DNA from: Melittangium boletus DSM 14713
GTDB lineage: Bacteria > Myxococcota > Myxococcia > Myxococcales > Myxococcaceae
Assembly (NCBI RefSeq): GCF_002305855.1
Contig: NZ_CP022163.1
Coordinates: 2,790,292-2,854,291, forward strand
Direction of reading: 5' to 3'
DNA length: 64,000 bases
Shown here: positions 1-8,284 of the stretch, piece by piece
How positions within the stretch are numbered: the first letter of the stretch is position 1
Layout: the number at the start of each line of letters is the position of its first letter
The notes under the pieces: generated by a model
What the model was told of the DNA's origin: nothing
What the model saw: only the letters and a program-made list of their open reading frames with translations
Databases searched by the model: none
Position numbers and translations under genes: made by a program

Positions 1-1296
1 CGGCTCGTCTTCGGCTATGGACTCCAGGCGTGGGAGTTCATCGAGGGGGCGCGCAACTGGGCCCTGCCGGCGCTCGTGGCCGTGTGCTTCAAGCTCGCCG
101 GCTGGCTGGGCCTCGCCGAGCCCCGGGGCTACCTGGGCCTGACCCGGAGCGTCTTTGGACTGGTAGGAGCCGCAACGGCCTGGGGGAGTTGGCGGCTGGC
201 GCGGGCGTATGGGGCGTCGGCGCTGGCGGCCACGGCGGGGGCCTCGCTCTTCGCGCTGGGCGCCGTGCCCCTCTACTTCGGCCCCCGGGCCCTGAGCGAG
301 AACGCCTCCGCCCTGCCCGGGGTGCTGGGTCTGGCGCTCGCGCTCGCACCGGGGGCCTCCCGCCGGGCAGTGCTCGGCGGGGCCTCGCTCCTGGGACTCG
401 CCGTGCTCCTGCGGCTGCAGAACGGCGTCTTCTGTGGGGGGCTGCTCGTGGTGCTCGGCGCCCGGCGCGAATGGCGCCACCTCCGGGACGCCCTGGTGGT
501 GCTCGCCGGGTGGGCCCTGCTCTTCGGCCTGCTGGACTGGCTCACCTGGGGCCGATGGTTCCACTCGGCCCGGGTGTACCTGGACTTCAACCTCGTGCGG
601 GGCCAGGCGGCCATGTGGGGCACCGCGCCCTTCTCCTATTACGGCCAGGTGCTCCCGCGCTCCATGGGCGCCCTCTCCACCGTGGCGCTCGTCCTGTCAC
701 TGCTCGCGGTCCGACGGGCCCCGGGGCTGTTCGGCGTGGCGCTCGCCTTCTGGGTGCTCCATGCGCTGCAACCCCACAAGGAGCTGCGCTTCCTCCTGCC
801 CGTGCTGCCCGTGATCGCCTCGCTCGCGGGAGTGGGCCTGGACACGCTCCTGCGCCTCCTGCCGCCCTCTCCCGTGCGGCTCGCCCTGCCGCTGGGCGTG
901 GTGGTGCTGGCGGGGCTCTCGGCCACGCGCGTGGGGCGGCTCACCTTCGGCGAGCTGGGGCAATACGAGAACATCAAACCCCGCGCGAGCGCCTGGGACG
1001 ACTCCGGCCCCATCAACCGCCTGCTCATCGCCGCGGGCCATCGGCCGGACGTGTGCGGCCTCAAGATGGAGGCCGTGCACATCGCGTGGTCCGGCGGCTA
1101 CAGCTACTTCCACCGCGACGTGCCCCTCTACGCCCACAACGGACCGGGGCGGAGCTCGGGCGTCTACAACTACGTCATCACCGGGGTGGGCCATTCGGGC
1201 GCGGGCGAGGTGGTGGCCACCGAGGGGGCCTACGCCCTCGTGCGCCTGCGACCCCGCTGCACGCCAGACTCCACCTTTTCCTCGCGTCTGCCGTGA
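1..1296 (+). CDS. GT22/Alg9-like membrane glycosyltransferase, 5' truncated
   Basis: The frame is open from the first base, so the true start lies upstream; the 431 codons present end in TGA. The protein is a hydrophobic polytopic membrane protein. Near the start of the visible part it has WEFIEGARNW, and around residues 256-270 HALQPHKELRFLLP. Both resemble conserved loops of the Alg9/PIG-B type (GT22) lipid-linked-sugar glycosyltransferases, where a W-E-x-x-x-G-x-R motif and H-K-E-x-R-F are hallmarks. The catalytic N-terminal HPDE-like loop would be in the missing part. It probably transfers a sugar from a polyprenyl-phosphate donor on the outer face of the inner membrane. The acceptor is unknown. 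The family call is reasonably firm; the substrate is not. Confidence 0.7.
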   Translation, partial: RLVFGYGLQAWEFIEGARNWALPALVAVCFKLAGWLGLAEPRGYLGLTRSVFGLVGAATAWGSWRLARAYGASALAATAGASLFALGAVPLYFGPRALSENASALPGVLGLALALAPGASRRAVLGGASLLGLAVLLRLQNGVFCGGLLVVLGARREWRHLRDALVVLAGWALLFGLLDWLTWGRWFHSARVYLDFNLVRGQAAMWGTAPFSYYGQVLPRSMGALSTVALVLSLLAVRRAPGLFGVALAFWVLHALQPHKELRFLLPVLPVIASLAGVGLDTLLRLLPPSPVRLALPLGVVVLAGLSATRVGRLTFGELGQYENIKPRASAWDDSGPINRLLIAAGHRPDVCGLKMEAVHIAWSGGYSYFHRDVPLYAHNGPGRSSGVYNYVITGVGHSGAGEVVATEGAYALVRLRPRCTPDSTFSSRLP

Positions 1297-1312
1297 GTAG
1301 ACTGCGCCGCCC

Positions 1313-1651
1313 ATGTGCCTCTTCTGCAAGATTCGCGACGGTCAAATCCCCGCCAAGGTCGTCCACCGGGACGAGCAGTGCCTGGCCTTCGAGGACATCA
1401 ATCCCCAGGCCCCCACGCACGTGCTCATCATCCCGAACAAGCACATCGCCACGGTGAGTGAGCTCGTGCCGGAGGACCGGGAGGTGGTGGGCCAGTTGTT
1501 CCTCACCGCCGCGAAGATCGCACGGGAGCGGGGCATCGCCGACACCGGCTACCGCGTGGTGATGAACACGGGCGACAACGCGGGACAGACCGTGTTCCAC
1601 ATCCACCTGCACCTGCTCGGTGGACGTCCCATGCACTGGCCTCCGGGGTAG
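1313..1651 (+). CDS. hinT: HIT-family (HinT-like) nucleotide hydrolase
   Basis: This 112-residue protein is full length for a bacterial HinT. It opens with MCLFCKI, whose two cysteines usually bind zinc in this subgroup. It ends in the histidine triad HIHLHLLGGRPMHWPP, where the middle histidine of H-x-H-x-H is the nucleophile. GYRVVMNTGDNAGQ before it is the usual phosphate-contacting strand. The family hydrolyses purine nucleoside phosphoramidates and aminoacyl-AMP in the cytoplasm. The ATG lies 16 bp after the preceding stop, so co-transcription with the glycosyltransferase is possible. I see no good Shine-Dalgarno site before it. Confidence 0.93.
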   Translation: MCLFCKIRDGQIPAKVVHRDEQCLAFEDINPQAPTHVLIIPNKHIATVSELVPEDREVVGQLFLTAAKIARERGIADTGYRVVMNTGDNAGQTVFHIHLHLLGGRPMHWPPG

Positions 1652-1766
1652 CCCGCCCCGTCCCCCCCGACGGCCAGGCGAGCCCCCGCTCCATGGCTGC
1701 CCACCTCCGGACGCGGTCCTACCTTTCCCTCCGGCGGGGGTGTCTCCGGCCAGGAGAGGAAAGGCC

Positions 1767-2144
1767 ATGAAACGAGGACGATGGATGTTGGCGCTCGGGC
1801 TGGGGGGCATGCTCATCGCGGGTTGCAAGGAGCAGCCCATCAGCCAGTCCGGTCCCCCGTTCGATCCCACCAAACAGAAGTACCAGACCCCGGCGGCCAG
1901 CGAGTCACAGCCCGGACCGGGAATGGGCGGCTCGGGGGGCGAGGGGACGGCGGGAAACGAGGTATGGGTCCCCCGGAATCCGGAGCAGGGCTCGTCGGAC
2001 ACGACCACGAACGAGCAGCAGGGCCCCTACTCCATCGACCGGGCCCAGCCCGTCCCCAAGGAGCGCCGGCCCGCCCCCTATGGCGTCGGCGCGGGAACGG
2101 ACTCGTCCCGGCGCATGGCCCTGGAGCAACTCAAGACCGAGTGA
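1767..2144 (+). CDS. small predicted lipoprotein
   Basis: This 125-residue protein has a lipoprotein signal: MKRGRW, a hydrophobic stretch, then LIAGC with Cys20 as the predicted lipidated residue. The rest is low-complexity, rich in Gly, Pro, Gln and Thr, with no recognisable domain. The ATG is chosen because AGGAGAGGA lies 6-14 bases upstream and the signal peptide begins there; an in-frame ATG at 1620 inside hinT would add an implausible basic extension. The 3' end overlaps the convergent ABC ATPase gene by 14 bp. Function unknown. Confidence 0.75.
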   Translation: MKRGRWMLALGLGGMLIAGCKEQPISQSGPPFDPTKQKYQTPAASESQPGPGMGGSGGEGTAGNEVWVPRNPEQGSSDTTTNEQQGPYSIDRAQPVPKERRPAPYGVGAGTDSSRRMALEQLKTE

Positions 2145-2955
2145 CGCCAGTCCACCGGGCACGCGGCGCGAACAGGCGTGCTCCCGAGGACGTCTCCGCC
2201 ACCTCCATGGGCACGCCATAGAGGGCCTCGAGCCGTTCGCGCCGCAACACGTCTTCCACGGGCCCCGAGGCCAGGGGGCGCCCGTCGCGCAACAGCAGCA
2301 CGTGGGTGGCGTAGGCCGCCGCGAGGTTGACGTCGTGGAGCACCGCGACCGCGCCCAGTCCCGCGTCCACCCGCGCCCGCACCCGCTCGAGCGCGATCAC
2401 CTGATGGGCCACGTCGAGGAAGGCCGTGGGCTCGTCCAACAACAACAACTCCGGCTGCTGCACCAGCCCGCGCGCCATCAGCAACATCCTGCGCTCGCCT
2501 CCGGACATGGCCCCGCAGGGGCGATCCGCCAGATACGCCACTCCGAGCTCGTCCAGCGCCGAGCGCGCCAGGGCCTCGTCTCCCGCCGAGGTGAGACCCC
2601 ACGCCCCGAGGTGCGGACTGCGCCCCATCAACACCAGCTCCAGACCGTTGAAGCCCTCGGCGGGCTCGAAGCCCTGCGGCACCCACGCCACGCGCTGGGC
2701 GAGCGCCCGCGCCTCCCAGGCGTCGCGCTCCCGGCCCAGCAGGAGCACCTGGCCACGCCTCCAGGGCACGCTTCCGAGCACCGCGCGCAACAGGGTGCTC
2801 TTGCCCGTGCCATTGGGGCCCAACACCCCCCACAGCTCGCCCGCGCGCACGCTCCAGTCCACGTCCCGCAGGATGGGCGAGGCCCCATACCCGGCGCTCA
2901 GGCCCCGCAGCTCCAGCAGCGTGTCCCGCCTCGGCTCGGAGCGCGCCTGACTCAG
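2131..2955 (-). CDS. btuD: ABC transporter ATPase, BtuD/FecE-like, probable CTG start
   Basis: This is the ATP-binding subunit of a cobalamin/iron-siderophore type importer. Visible are Walker A GPNGTGKS, a Q-loop in WVPQGFEPAEG, signature MSGGERR, Walker B LLLLDEPTAFLD and the H-loop histidine in VLHDVN. The first ATG/GTG in frame (GTG at 2862) would cut off the A-loop strand, because LLELRGLSAGYGASPILRDV continues in frame upstream without a stop. No ATG, GTG or TTG exists in that extension. A CTG at 2955-2953 has AGAGGA seven bases upstream and overlaps the kinase stop, so I take it as the start (274 aa). It is likely co-transcribed with the upstream kinase. The BtuC/BtuF genes 11-13 kb away lack an ATPase and are natural partners, but that pairing is inferred. 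The symbol denotes the family; a siderophore system is the alternative. Confidence 0.82.
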   Translation of the reverse strand: MSQARSEPRRDTLLELRGLSAGYGASPILRDVDWSVRAGELWGVLGPNGTGKSTLLRAVLGSVPWRRGQVLLLGRERDAWEARALAQRVAWVPQGFEPAEGFNGLELVLMGRSPHLGAWGLTSAGDEALARSALDELGVAYLADRPCGAMSGGERRMLLMARGLVQQPELLLLDEPTAFLDVAHQVIALERVRARVDAGLGAVAVLHDVNLAAAYATHVLLLRDGRPLASGPVEDVLRRERLEALYGVPMEVAETSSGARLFAPRARWTGVTRS

Positions 2956-5456
2956 TTGCTGTTCCTCTTGTTGACCAGGTCTCGGTAGAGCACCTTCACC
3001 TCGTCGAGCAACCGCGCGTCCTCACCATCGCCCACGCCCTCCATCTCCGACTCGAGACTCAGGAAGCGGTTGCACAGCAGGTCGAGGTTCTCGCAGCCAA
3101 TGTCGCGGGTGAGCTTGAAGTAGGCGCTCCGCGTCCGGGCCCACTCCTTCTGCAGGAGAGACTGCCCCCGGGAGGCGCCCCGCGTCTTGCGCACCATCTG
3201 CGCACGCTTCGGAGGCGGTTGCGCGGGCACGGCCGAGAGGGGCGAGAGCAGCTCTTCTTCCTCCGTGGGCACGGGGACGGACGCGATGGCCCCCGCATCC
3301 ACGTCCGCGCCCGCGTCCATGCCCGCGTCCGCCGCGACGGCGGTCGCGATCGCGGTGGCGCTGGGAATCGGCCGTGGCTCGGAGTCGATGGCCGATGGAG
3401 CGTCGGGAGGCGTGGACGGCGGCTCGACGGGTCCCCTGGCCACGGCGCGAGGCGGTGGCGCAGGCGCCCTATCGGGCTCGGGCAGCCGCCGTTGGAAGAA
3501 CATCCAGGCGCCCACGCCCGCCCCCAGTCCCAGCAAGGTGACGAGCAACAGCGGACCCACGCGCGAGCGCCGCGCGGGCGACTGGACGGGCGTGGGAATG
3601 GAGGGCGGCGTCTGGGAACTGCGCAGTTGCTCGGAGGTGTCCTCCCCGTCGGCATCGCCGGGAGGAGTGGCCACGAGTCTCGGCGGCGCGGCCACCGGCC
3701 GGGGCGATACCGCGGGCATCCCCGTCGCCGTCACGCGGCGGCGGGGAATCTTCGTTCCGGCGGACTTCGGCCGGAAGGCGGCGGGCACCTCTTCCGGCTC
3801 CGCATCGCGCATGAGCGAGGCGTCCAACACCACGCGCGGCTGGGTGTCCTGGTGGTAGACCTCCTGGGAGGGCGGGCGCGGCTTGCCCGGCGCGCGTGGC
3901 ATCTGGGCGCGCGGTTGCGTGTCCTCCAGCAACACGTCGCCCTCGCTCAGGTTCAGGGTGTCGAGGGGGGGTTCAGCGAACTCGGGAACCTCCACGGTGC
4001 GCGCGGCCTCGGCGTACTCCGGATCCTCCTCCCGGGGCAGGGGCACGGCCCAGCTCGGCGTGTTCTCGATGGGCGGCGGGGCCTCGATCTCCAGGGGCTC
4101 GGGCGGCTCGATCGGATCGGCCGGCGTGAGCGGCACGGCCGGCTCGAGCAACACCGGCGCCTCGACGGTGGGGTGATGGGTGGGCGCGGGGCCCAGCACC
4201 ACGGACTCCTGCCGTGGCTCCTCGATGGACTCCAGGGGAACCGCGGGCCGCGTGGGCTCATCCAACTGCACCGCGGGCCGCGTCTCGCCGTCATTGCCCT
4301 CGACGCTCCCCTCGCGCGTGCGCGGCGTGGGCTTGAAGGACAGCGCCTCCACGGGTCCATCCAGGCGGATCGTCTTGGGTGGCAGCGAGGGAATGGGCCG
4401 TGGCGGCGCCCCCTCCGGCATGCCAATCACCTCGGGCTCCGGTTCGGGCGCGCGTCCCACCTCGCGCAACATCACCAGCAGCCGCCGCTCGGCCAGGTAC
4501 TCCGAGGCGAACAGCTCGTGCATGAACCGGCTGATGCTCTCGGGACCCGAGTGGGCGTCATGCTCCAACAGACAGGCGTTGAGCCGGCCGCGCAGCTCCT
4601 CCGCGTTCTGGAAGCGCTGGGCGGGCTCCACCGCCAGCGCCTTCATCACCAGCTCCGACACCTGGGCCGGCACCCCGGGCGCCACCTGCGCGAGCGGCGG
4701 GATGTTCGGGTGCGCCACCGCGGACATCAGCTCCCCGGGAGGCAGCAGATCGAAGGGATTCTTGCCGGACAGCAGCTCGTACAGACACAGCCCCACGGCG
4801 TACAAATCACTGCGGCGATCCACCGGCAGGTGCCGCGCCTGCTCGGGCGACATGTAGAGGAACTTGCCGAGGATGATGCTCGGGTTCGTCTTGGCCGCGC
4901 TCAGCCGGCTCTTGGCCAGGCCGAAGTCGATGACCTTCACCTCCCCCTCGTAGGAGATGAGGATGTTCTGCGGCGAGATGTCCCGGTGCACGAGGTTCAA
5001 CTCCCCCTCGTCATCCCCCTTCTTGCGGTGCGCGTAGGCGAGCGCGTCCAACACCCGGCCCATCACGAACAGCACGAAGGACAGCGGCAGCGGCTTCTGC
5101 TTGTCGCGCGCCCGCGCCGCCACCTTGCGCAAGTCCTTGCCGTCCACGTGCTCGAGGGCCATGAAGGCCTCGCCCTCTTGCAGGCCCATGTCCAGCACCT
5201 GCGCGATGGAGCCGTGCGACAGCTTCACCAACGTGCGCGCCTCGCCCACGAAGCGCTCGACGAACTCGGGGTCCGCCGCCAGCTGAGGGAGGATCTTCTT
5301 GATGACGCACAGCTTCTCGAAGCCCTGCATCCCCTCCAGACGGGCGAGGAAGATCTCCCCCATGCCGCCGGTGGCCAGTTGGGTCAACAACGTGTAACGG
5401 CCGAACGGCACCGGCCGGAACGGACGCAGTCGCGCATTCGAGGACGACGGATTCAT
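2952..5456 (-). CDS. membrane-anchored Ser/Thr protein kinase
   Basis: This is an 834-residue Hanks-type kinase. The kinase domain starts near residue 18 (FGRYTLLTQLATGGMGEIF), has the ATP-anchoring lysine in CVIKKIL, the catalytic loop HRDISPQN, DFGLAK and the activation-segment end MSPEQAR, and closes near residue 290. A long Pro/Glu-rich cytoplasmic linker follows. One membrane segment (GPLLLVTLLGLGAGVGAWMFF) then leads to an outside C-terminal part with an Asp-Ala-Gly-rich stretch and a Cys-containing helical end. The start at 5456 is placed just before the domain; an in-frame GTG at 5537 would add 27 residues, and neither has a strong ribosome site. The gene overlaps the ABC ATPase start, so they share a transcript. 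The kinase's target is unknown. Confidence 0.88.
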   Translation of the reverse strand: MNPSSSNARLRPFRPVPFGRYTLLTQLATGGMGEIFLARLEGMQGFEKLCVIKKILPQLAADPEFVERFVGEARTLVKLSHGSIAQVLDMGLQEGEAFMALEHVDGKDLRKVAARARDKQKPLPLSFVLFVMGRVLDALAYAHRKKGDDEGELNLVHRDISPQNILISYEGEVKVIDFGLAKSRLSAAKTNPSIILGKFLYMSPEQARHLPVDRRSDLYAVGLCLYELLSGKNPFDLLPPGELMSAVAHPNIPPLAQVAPGVPAQVSELVMKALAVEPAQRFQNAEELRGRLNACLLEHDAHSGPESISRFMHELFASEYLAERRLLVMLREVGRAPEPEPEVIGMPEGAPPRPIPSLPPKTIRLDGPVEALSFKPTPRTREGSVEGNDGETRPAVQLDEPTRPAVPLESIEEPRQESVVLGPAPTHHPTVEAPVLLEPAVPLTPADPIEPPEPLEIEAPPPIENTPSWAVPLPREEDPEYAEAARTVEVPEFAEPPLDTLNLSEGDVLLEDTQPRAQMPRAPGKPRPPSQEVYHQDTQPRVVLDASLMRDAEPEEVPAAFRPKSAGTKIPRRRVTATGMPAVSPRPVAAPPRLVATPPGDADGEDTSEQLRSSQTPPSIPTPVQSPARRSRVGPLLLVTLLGLGAGVGAWMFFQRRLPEPDRAPAPPPRAVARGPVEPPSTPPDAPSAIDSEPRPIPSATAIATAVAADAGMDAGADVDAGAIASVPVPTEEEELLSPLSAVPAQPPPKRAQMVRKTRGASRGQSLLQKEWARTRSAYFKLTRDIGCENLDLLCNRFLSLESEMEGVGDGEDARLLDEVKVLYRDLVNKRNSN

Positions 5457-5561
5457 GCCGGAGGCGGGCCGCTCAAGCTCACGGGGGTGGGGGGCCACAT
5501 GCTCGCACTGATCCAGGGGTGAACGCGAGTCTCCCACCCCGCGCTCTTACTACCACCCACC

Positions 5562-7277
5562 TTAGCGCACACCCGGATTGGTGAGCTGGGGCACGTCCTC
5601 GTCGAGCACCTCGAAGGCGGCGACCTTGTCGCGGGGGGGCAGCAGGCGCTCGCCCAGGGGCATCACGTCGAAGCGGGCGCCGATGACGGCGAGCGTCTTG
5701 CCGGTGACGAGCAGCTGGCCCGGGGTGGCGGTGGTGGCCAGACGCGAGGCCAGGCTCACCCCCTCGCCCACGGCGGAGAAACAGGGGCGCGTCTCGGGGC
5801 CCACCATGCCCACCAGCACCTTCGCGGTGTTGATGCCGATGCGCAGCCCGAAGCGCTCCTCCACGGGCAGACGCGCCACGAAACGCTCCCAGTCGGCGCG
5901 CAGCGCGAGCGCGGCCCGTACCGCGCGCACGGCGTCATCCGGCTTGGTCTGCACGGCGCCGAAGAGCGCCCGCATGGACTCACCGAAGAAGCCCTCCAGG
6001 GTGCCCTCGAAGGAGAAGACGAGGCCCCCCATGCGCGTGTGGAAGTCGTTGAGCAGCGCCGAGGTGCGCGCGGCACCGAGGCGGGCGCTCATCACGCCGA
6101 AGCTGGCGAGCTCCACGTGGAGGACGCTGACGGTGCGCTCCTCCAGTCCAAGCGGCTTCTGGCCCGTGCGCTGCGCGTCGGCCGCGCGCCGCTCGGCCAC
6201 GTCCGGGGCGTGGAAGCGCTCCAGGTGCGTGCGCAGCGGAGCAGGCGCGGGGGGCGCGGGAGGCGCGGCGGCGGGCACGGCGAACTTCTGCACTCCGGCG
6301 GCCACCAGGTGCGCCACGGCGGTGCAGGCATCGAGCATCACCTCCAGCTCGGTGTCGCTGCGCGCCGAGGCGTTGACGTAGAGCACGCCGGTGAAGTGGG
6401 GCTCGACGCCCACGGGAATGCAGAGCACCCGGCCCACCCCATAGAGGATGACGCTCTCGCGGCTGGCGAAGCGGCGATCATCCCGCACGTCCCCCACCAG
6501 GAGCGCGCGGCCCTGGCGCAGCGCCTCGTCGATGACGGCGTCGGAGACGGGCACCTCGCCCTGGGCGAGCTTGCCGCGGTGGCGCACGGCCGCGGGCACC
6601 AGCACCCCCGTCGAGTGGCGCAGGAGGACCACGGCCGTGGTGGCGTCGATGCGCTCGAGCACCCGGTCCATGGTGGTCTCGAGGAAGGCCGTCAGGTTGG
6701 GCGAGGTGGCGAGCGCTTCCGCGGTCCGGAAGAGCAGCAGGAGCGTCTCGAAGATGCCCCGCGGCGGAGCGGACGCCGTGGGCGGCGAGGCGAGCGGCGC
6801 CACCGCGACGGGCGCGGCGGTGGGGTTGCTCGTGGGGCTCGAGATGTTGTCGAGCGCCCGCAGCAAATCCACGCTCTTGATGTTCTTGGCGAGGATGACG
6901 GAGGGCCCCACGTCATCGCCGTGGCCGAAGCGGCGCACGCCACCGGCGCCCAGGTCCACCATCTCCGTGGCGGCGTTCTCCAGTTGCTGCGGCTGGCGCA
7001 CCGACAGGGTGTTCTCGCCAAGCGACAGCGTGTCCCCGGGGTTGAGCGTGGTACCGCCCTGGAAGGCCGTGCCATTGACCCGGCTGCCATTGCGGCTGCC
7101 CAGGTCCTCGACACGCAGCTTGTTGCCCTCCACCAGCAGCCGGGCATGCCGCCGGGACACGAGATCGCCGCCCAGCACGATGTCGTTCTCGTCCGCGCGG
7201 CCGAGGTGCGTGATGCCCTCGGGCAGTTCGTAGGAGGTATCGAAGTAACCAGGGCCGTTGATGATGATCTGCCACAT
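5562..7277 (-). CDS. FHA-GAF-class III cyclase-like protein (catalytic site degenerate)
   Basis: This 571-residue cytoplasmic protein has three domains. An N-terminal FHA domain (about 1-100) shows HLGRADEND, SRRHARL and SRNGSRVNG, the phosphothreonine-binding pattern. A GAF domain follows (about 180-340), and a class III nucleotidyl cyclase fold ends the protein (about 385-560). In the cyclase part the two metal-binding aspartates appear as glutamates (VELASFG and GESMRALFG), and the usual N in VNxAARL is serine (GVSLASRLA). So it may bind nucleotide without efficient cyclisation. The FHA domain suggests it is read out by a Ser/Thr kinase, perhaps the neighbour. The start is the ATG right before the FHA strand; a GTG at 7418 would add 47 residues with no domain. 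Confidence 0.85.
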   Translation of the reverse strand: MWQIIINGPGYFDTSYELPEGITHLGRADENDIVLGGDLVSRRHARLLVEGNKLRVEDLGSRNGSRVNGTAFQGGTTLNPGDTLSLGENTLSVRQPQQLENAATEMVDLGAGGVRRFGHGDDVGPSVILAKNIKSVDLLRALDNISSPTSNPTAAPVAVAPLASPPTASAPPRGIFETLLLLFRTAEALATSPNLTAFLETTMDRVLERIDATTAVVLLRHSTGVLVPAAVRHRGKLAQGEVPVSDAVIDEALRQGRALLVGDVRDDRRFASRESVILYGVGRVLCIPVGVEPHFTGVLYVNASARSDTELEVMLDACTAVAHLVAAGVQKFAVPAAAPPAPPAPAPLRTHLERFHAPDVAERRAADAQRTGQKPLGLEERTVSVLHVELASFGVMSARLGAARTSALLNDFHTRMGGLVFSFEGTLEGFFGESMRALFGAVQTKPDDAVRAVRAALALRADWERFVARLPVEERFGLRIGINTAKVLVGMVGPETRPCFSAVGEGVSLASRLATTATPGQLLVTGKTLAVIGARFDVMPLGERLLPPRDKVAAFEVLDEDVPQLTNPGVR

Positions 7278-7437
7278 CGCGCTCGACAGCCTACACGACC
7301 CGGCCCCTGCATTTCTCGGGGGGGCCCACGGAAGCGCCGGGTCCTCCATCCCCCGTGTTTTCAGGAAGTCCGGAAAAGCCTTGGTGAAGCCCCCCTCCCG
7401 GCGGCCCGTCGACCGCACGGCCGCCGGAAGGGAGAGC

Positions 7438-8121
7438 TCAACGCCATGCGCACACGGGCGAGCCGTTCACCACCGCGATCGCGTCCAGATCGAAGCCGCC
7501 GGAGGTGGAGCCGTAGTAATTGCTCCCGCTGTCACGGATGCGAACGAAGCGCGCCCGGCTCACGCCGAGAGTGGCCAGGTCGAAGCCATCGCCGCCCGCC
7601 ACCGAGGGCTCCGTGGCGCTGACCCCCGTGTCCGGCGAGGCGAACACGGGCTTCACCCCGGCGCAGCCCGGAAAACCCCCGGTCCGGTTCGAGGACTCGC
7701 AGGGGAACTCGTGCCACGTCTGGCCATCCTCGCTCACCGCGACGACGCCTGTCTCCACGAAGGTGCCAAAGGGGTTCTCGAAGACGAGCAGATCCACCCC
7801 GGGCCCATCCACCACACCGAGCGAGGTGAGCTCGAGGACGATCTCCCCCTGCTTGCCCAGCGACAGCACATCCAGCGAGCCCATGATCGCACCGCCGCCG
7901 TGGGGCGGACCGAGCACGATGTCCGGAAAGCGCTCCTGACCGAAGCCAGCGAAGTCACCGGGAGTGAAGGACACCACGCGGCCCGCGAAGGGAGAACCCC
8001 CGTCATCGCAGGGCGCGGCGACGGACGGGTTTTCATCCCCCTCGGAAGGAGGCGCCCCACAACCCCCGGCGAGCAGGGACAGGACGAGCCAGGGGGCGAG
8101 GAATCGAAGCGCGCGGTTCAT
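7438..8121 (-). CDS. exported protein in the cobalamin-riboswitch operon
   Basis: This 227-residue protein begins MNRALRFLAPWLVLSLLAGG with a Cys after the hydrophobic stretch, consistent with a lipoprotein signal. The mature part has repeated beta-strand motifs such as GVDLLVFENPFG, VAVSEDGQTWHEFPC and GGDGFDLATLGVSRARFVRI. They resemble surface proteins with a discoidin-like fold, but I cannot assign a family. It is the second gene behind the cobalamin riboswitch, so a role in vitamin B12 capture or outer-surface handling is the simplest reading; that is inference. Its first 17 codons were copied by the 107-bp duplication, so a second copy of its start lies just upstream. Confidence 0.75.
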   Translation of the reverse strand: MNRALRFLAPWLVLSLLAGGCGAPPSEGDENPSVAAPCDDGGSPFAGRVVSFTPGDFAGFGQERFPDIVLGPPHGGGAIMGSLDVLSLGKQGEIVLELTSLGVVDGPGVDLLVFENPFGTFVETGVVAVSEDGQTWHEFPCESSNRTGGFPGCAGVKPVFASPDTGVSATEPSVAGGDGFDLATLGVSRARFVRIRDSGSNYYGSTSGGFDLDAIAVVNGSPVCAWR

Positions 8122-8284
8122 GGCGTCCGCAGCTGGAGCCGCACGAGCCGGCGGCCGTTCTTGTCCTGGACCCCGACGAGCAGGGACAGGACGAGCCAGG
8201 GGGCGAGGAATCGAAGCGCGCGGTTCATGGCGTCCGCAGCTGGAGCCGCACGAGCCGGCGGCCGTTCTTGTCCTGGACCCCGAC
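8071..8284. repeat. 107-bp tandem duplication, two copies
   Basis: Bases 8071-8177 are repeated, apparently exactly, at 8178-8284, followed by 7 bases of a third copy. The unit holds the end of the upstream lipoprotein gene and the first 17 codons of the downstream gene (both minus strand). The breakpoints share a short direct repeat: CCTGCTCG, one variable base, then CGGGG, found both in the upstream gene's end and in the downstream gene's signal-peptide codons. This suggests slippage or unequal recombination between micro-homologies. Confidence 0.97.
8118..8228 (-). pseudogene. 36-codon chimeric reading frame created by the tandem duplication
   Basis: The extra copy of the downstream gene's start reads MNRALRFLAPWLVLSLL and then runs into the repeated tail of the upstream lipoprotein (VGVQDKNGRRLVRLQLRTP) and its stop. 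The product would be a signal-like hydrophobic segment with a basic tail. It overlaps both neighbours by the usual ATGA, so translation coupling could be maintained through it. Most likely a by-product of the duplication and not a selected gene. Confidence 0.7.

Noticed and set aside
3219..5522. A 767-codon open frame opposite the Ser/Thr kinase gene
   Set aside because: It is an antisense shadow of a high-G+C gene: its product is His/Arg/Gly-rich with no domain, and the kinase on the other strand has all catalytic motifs.
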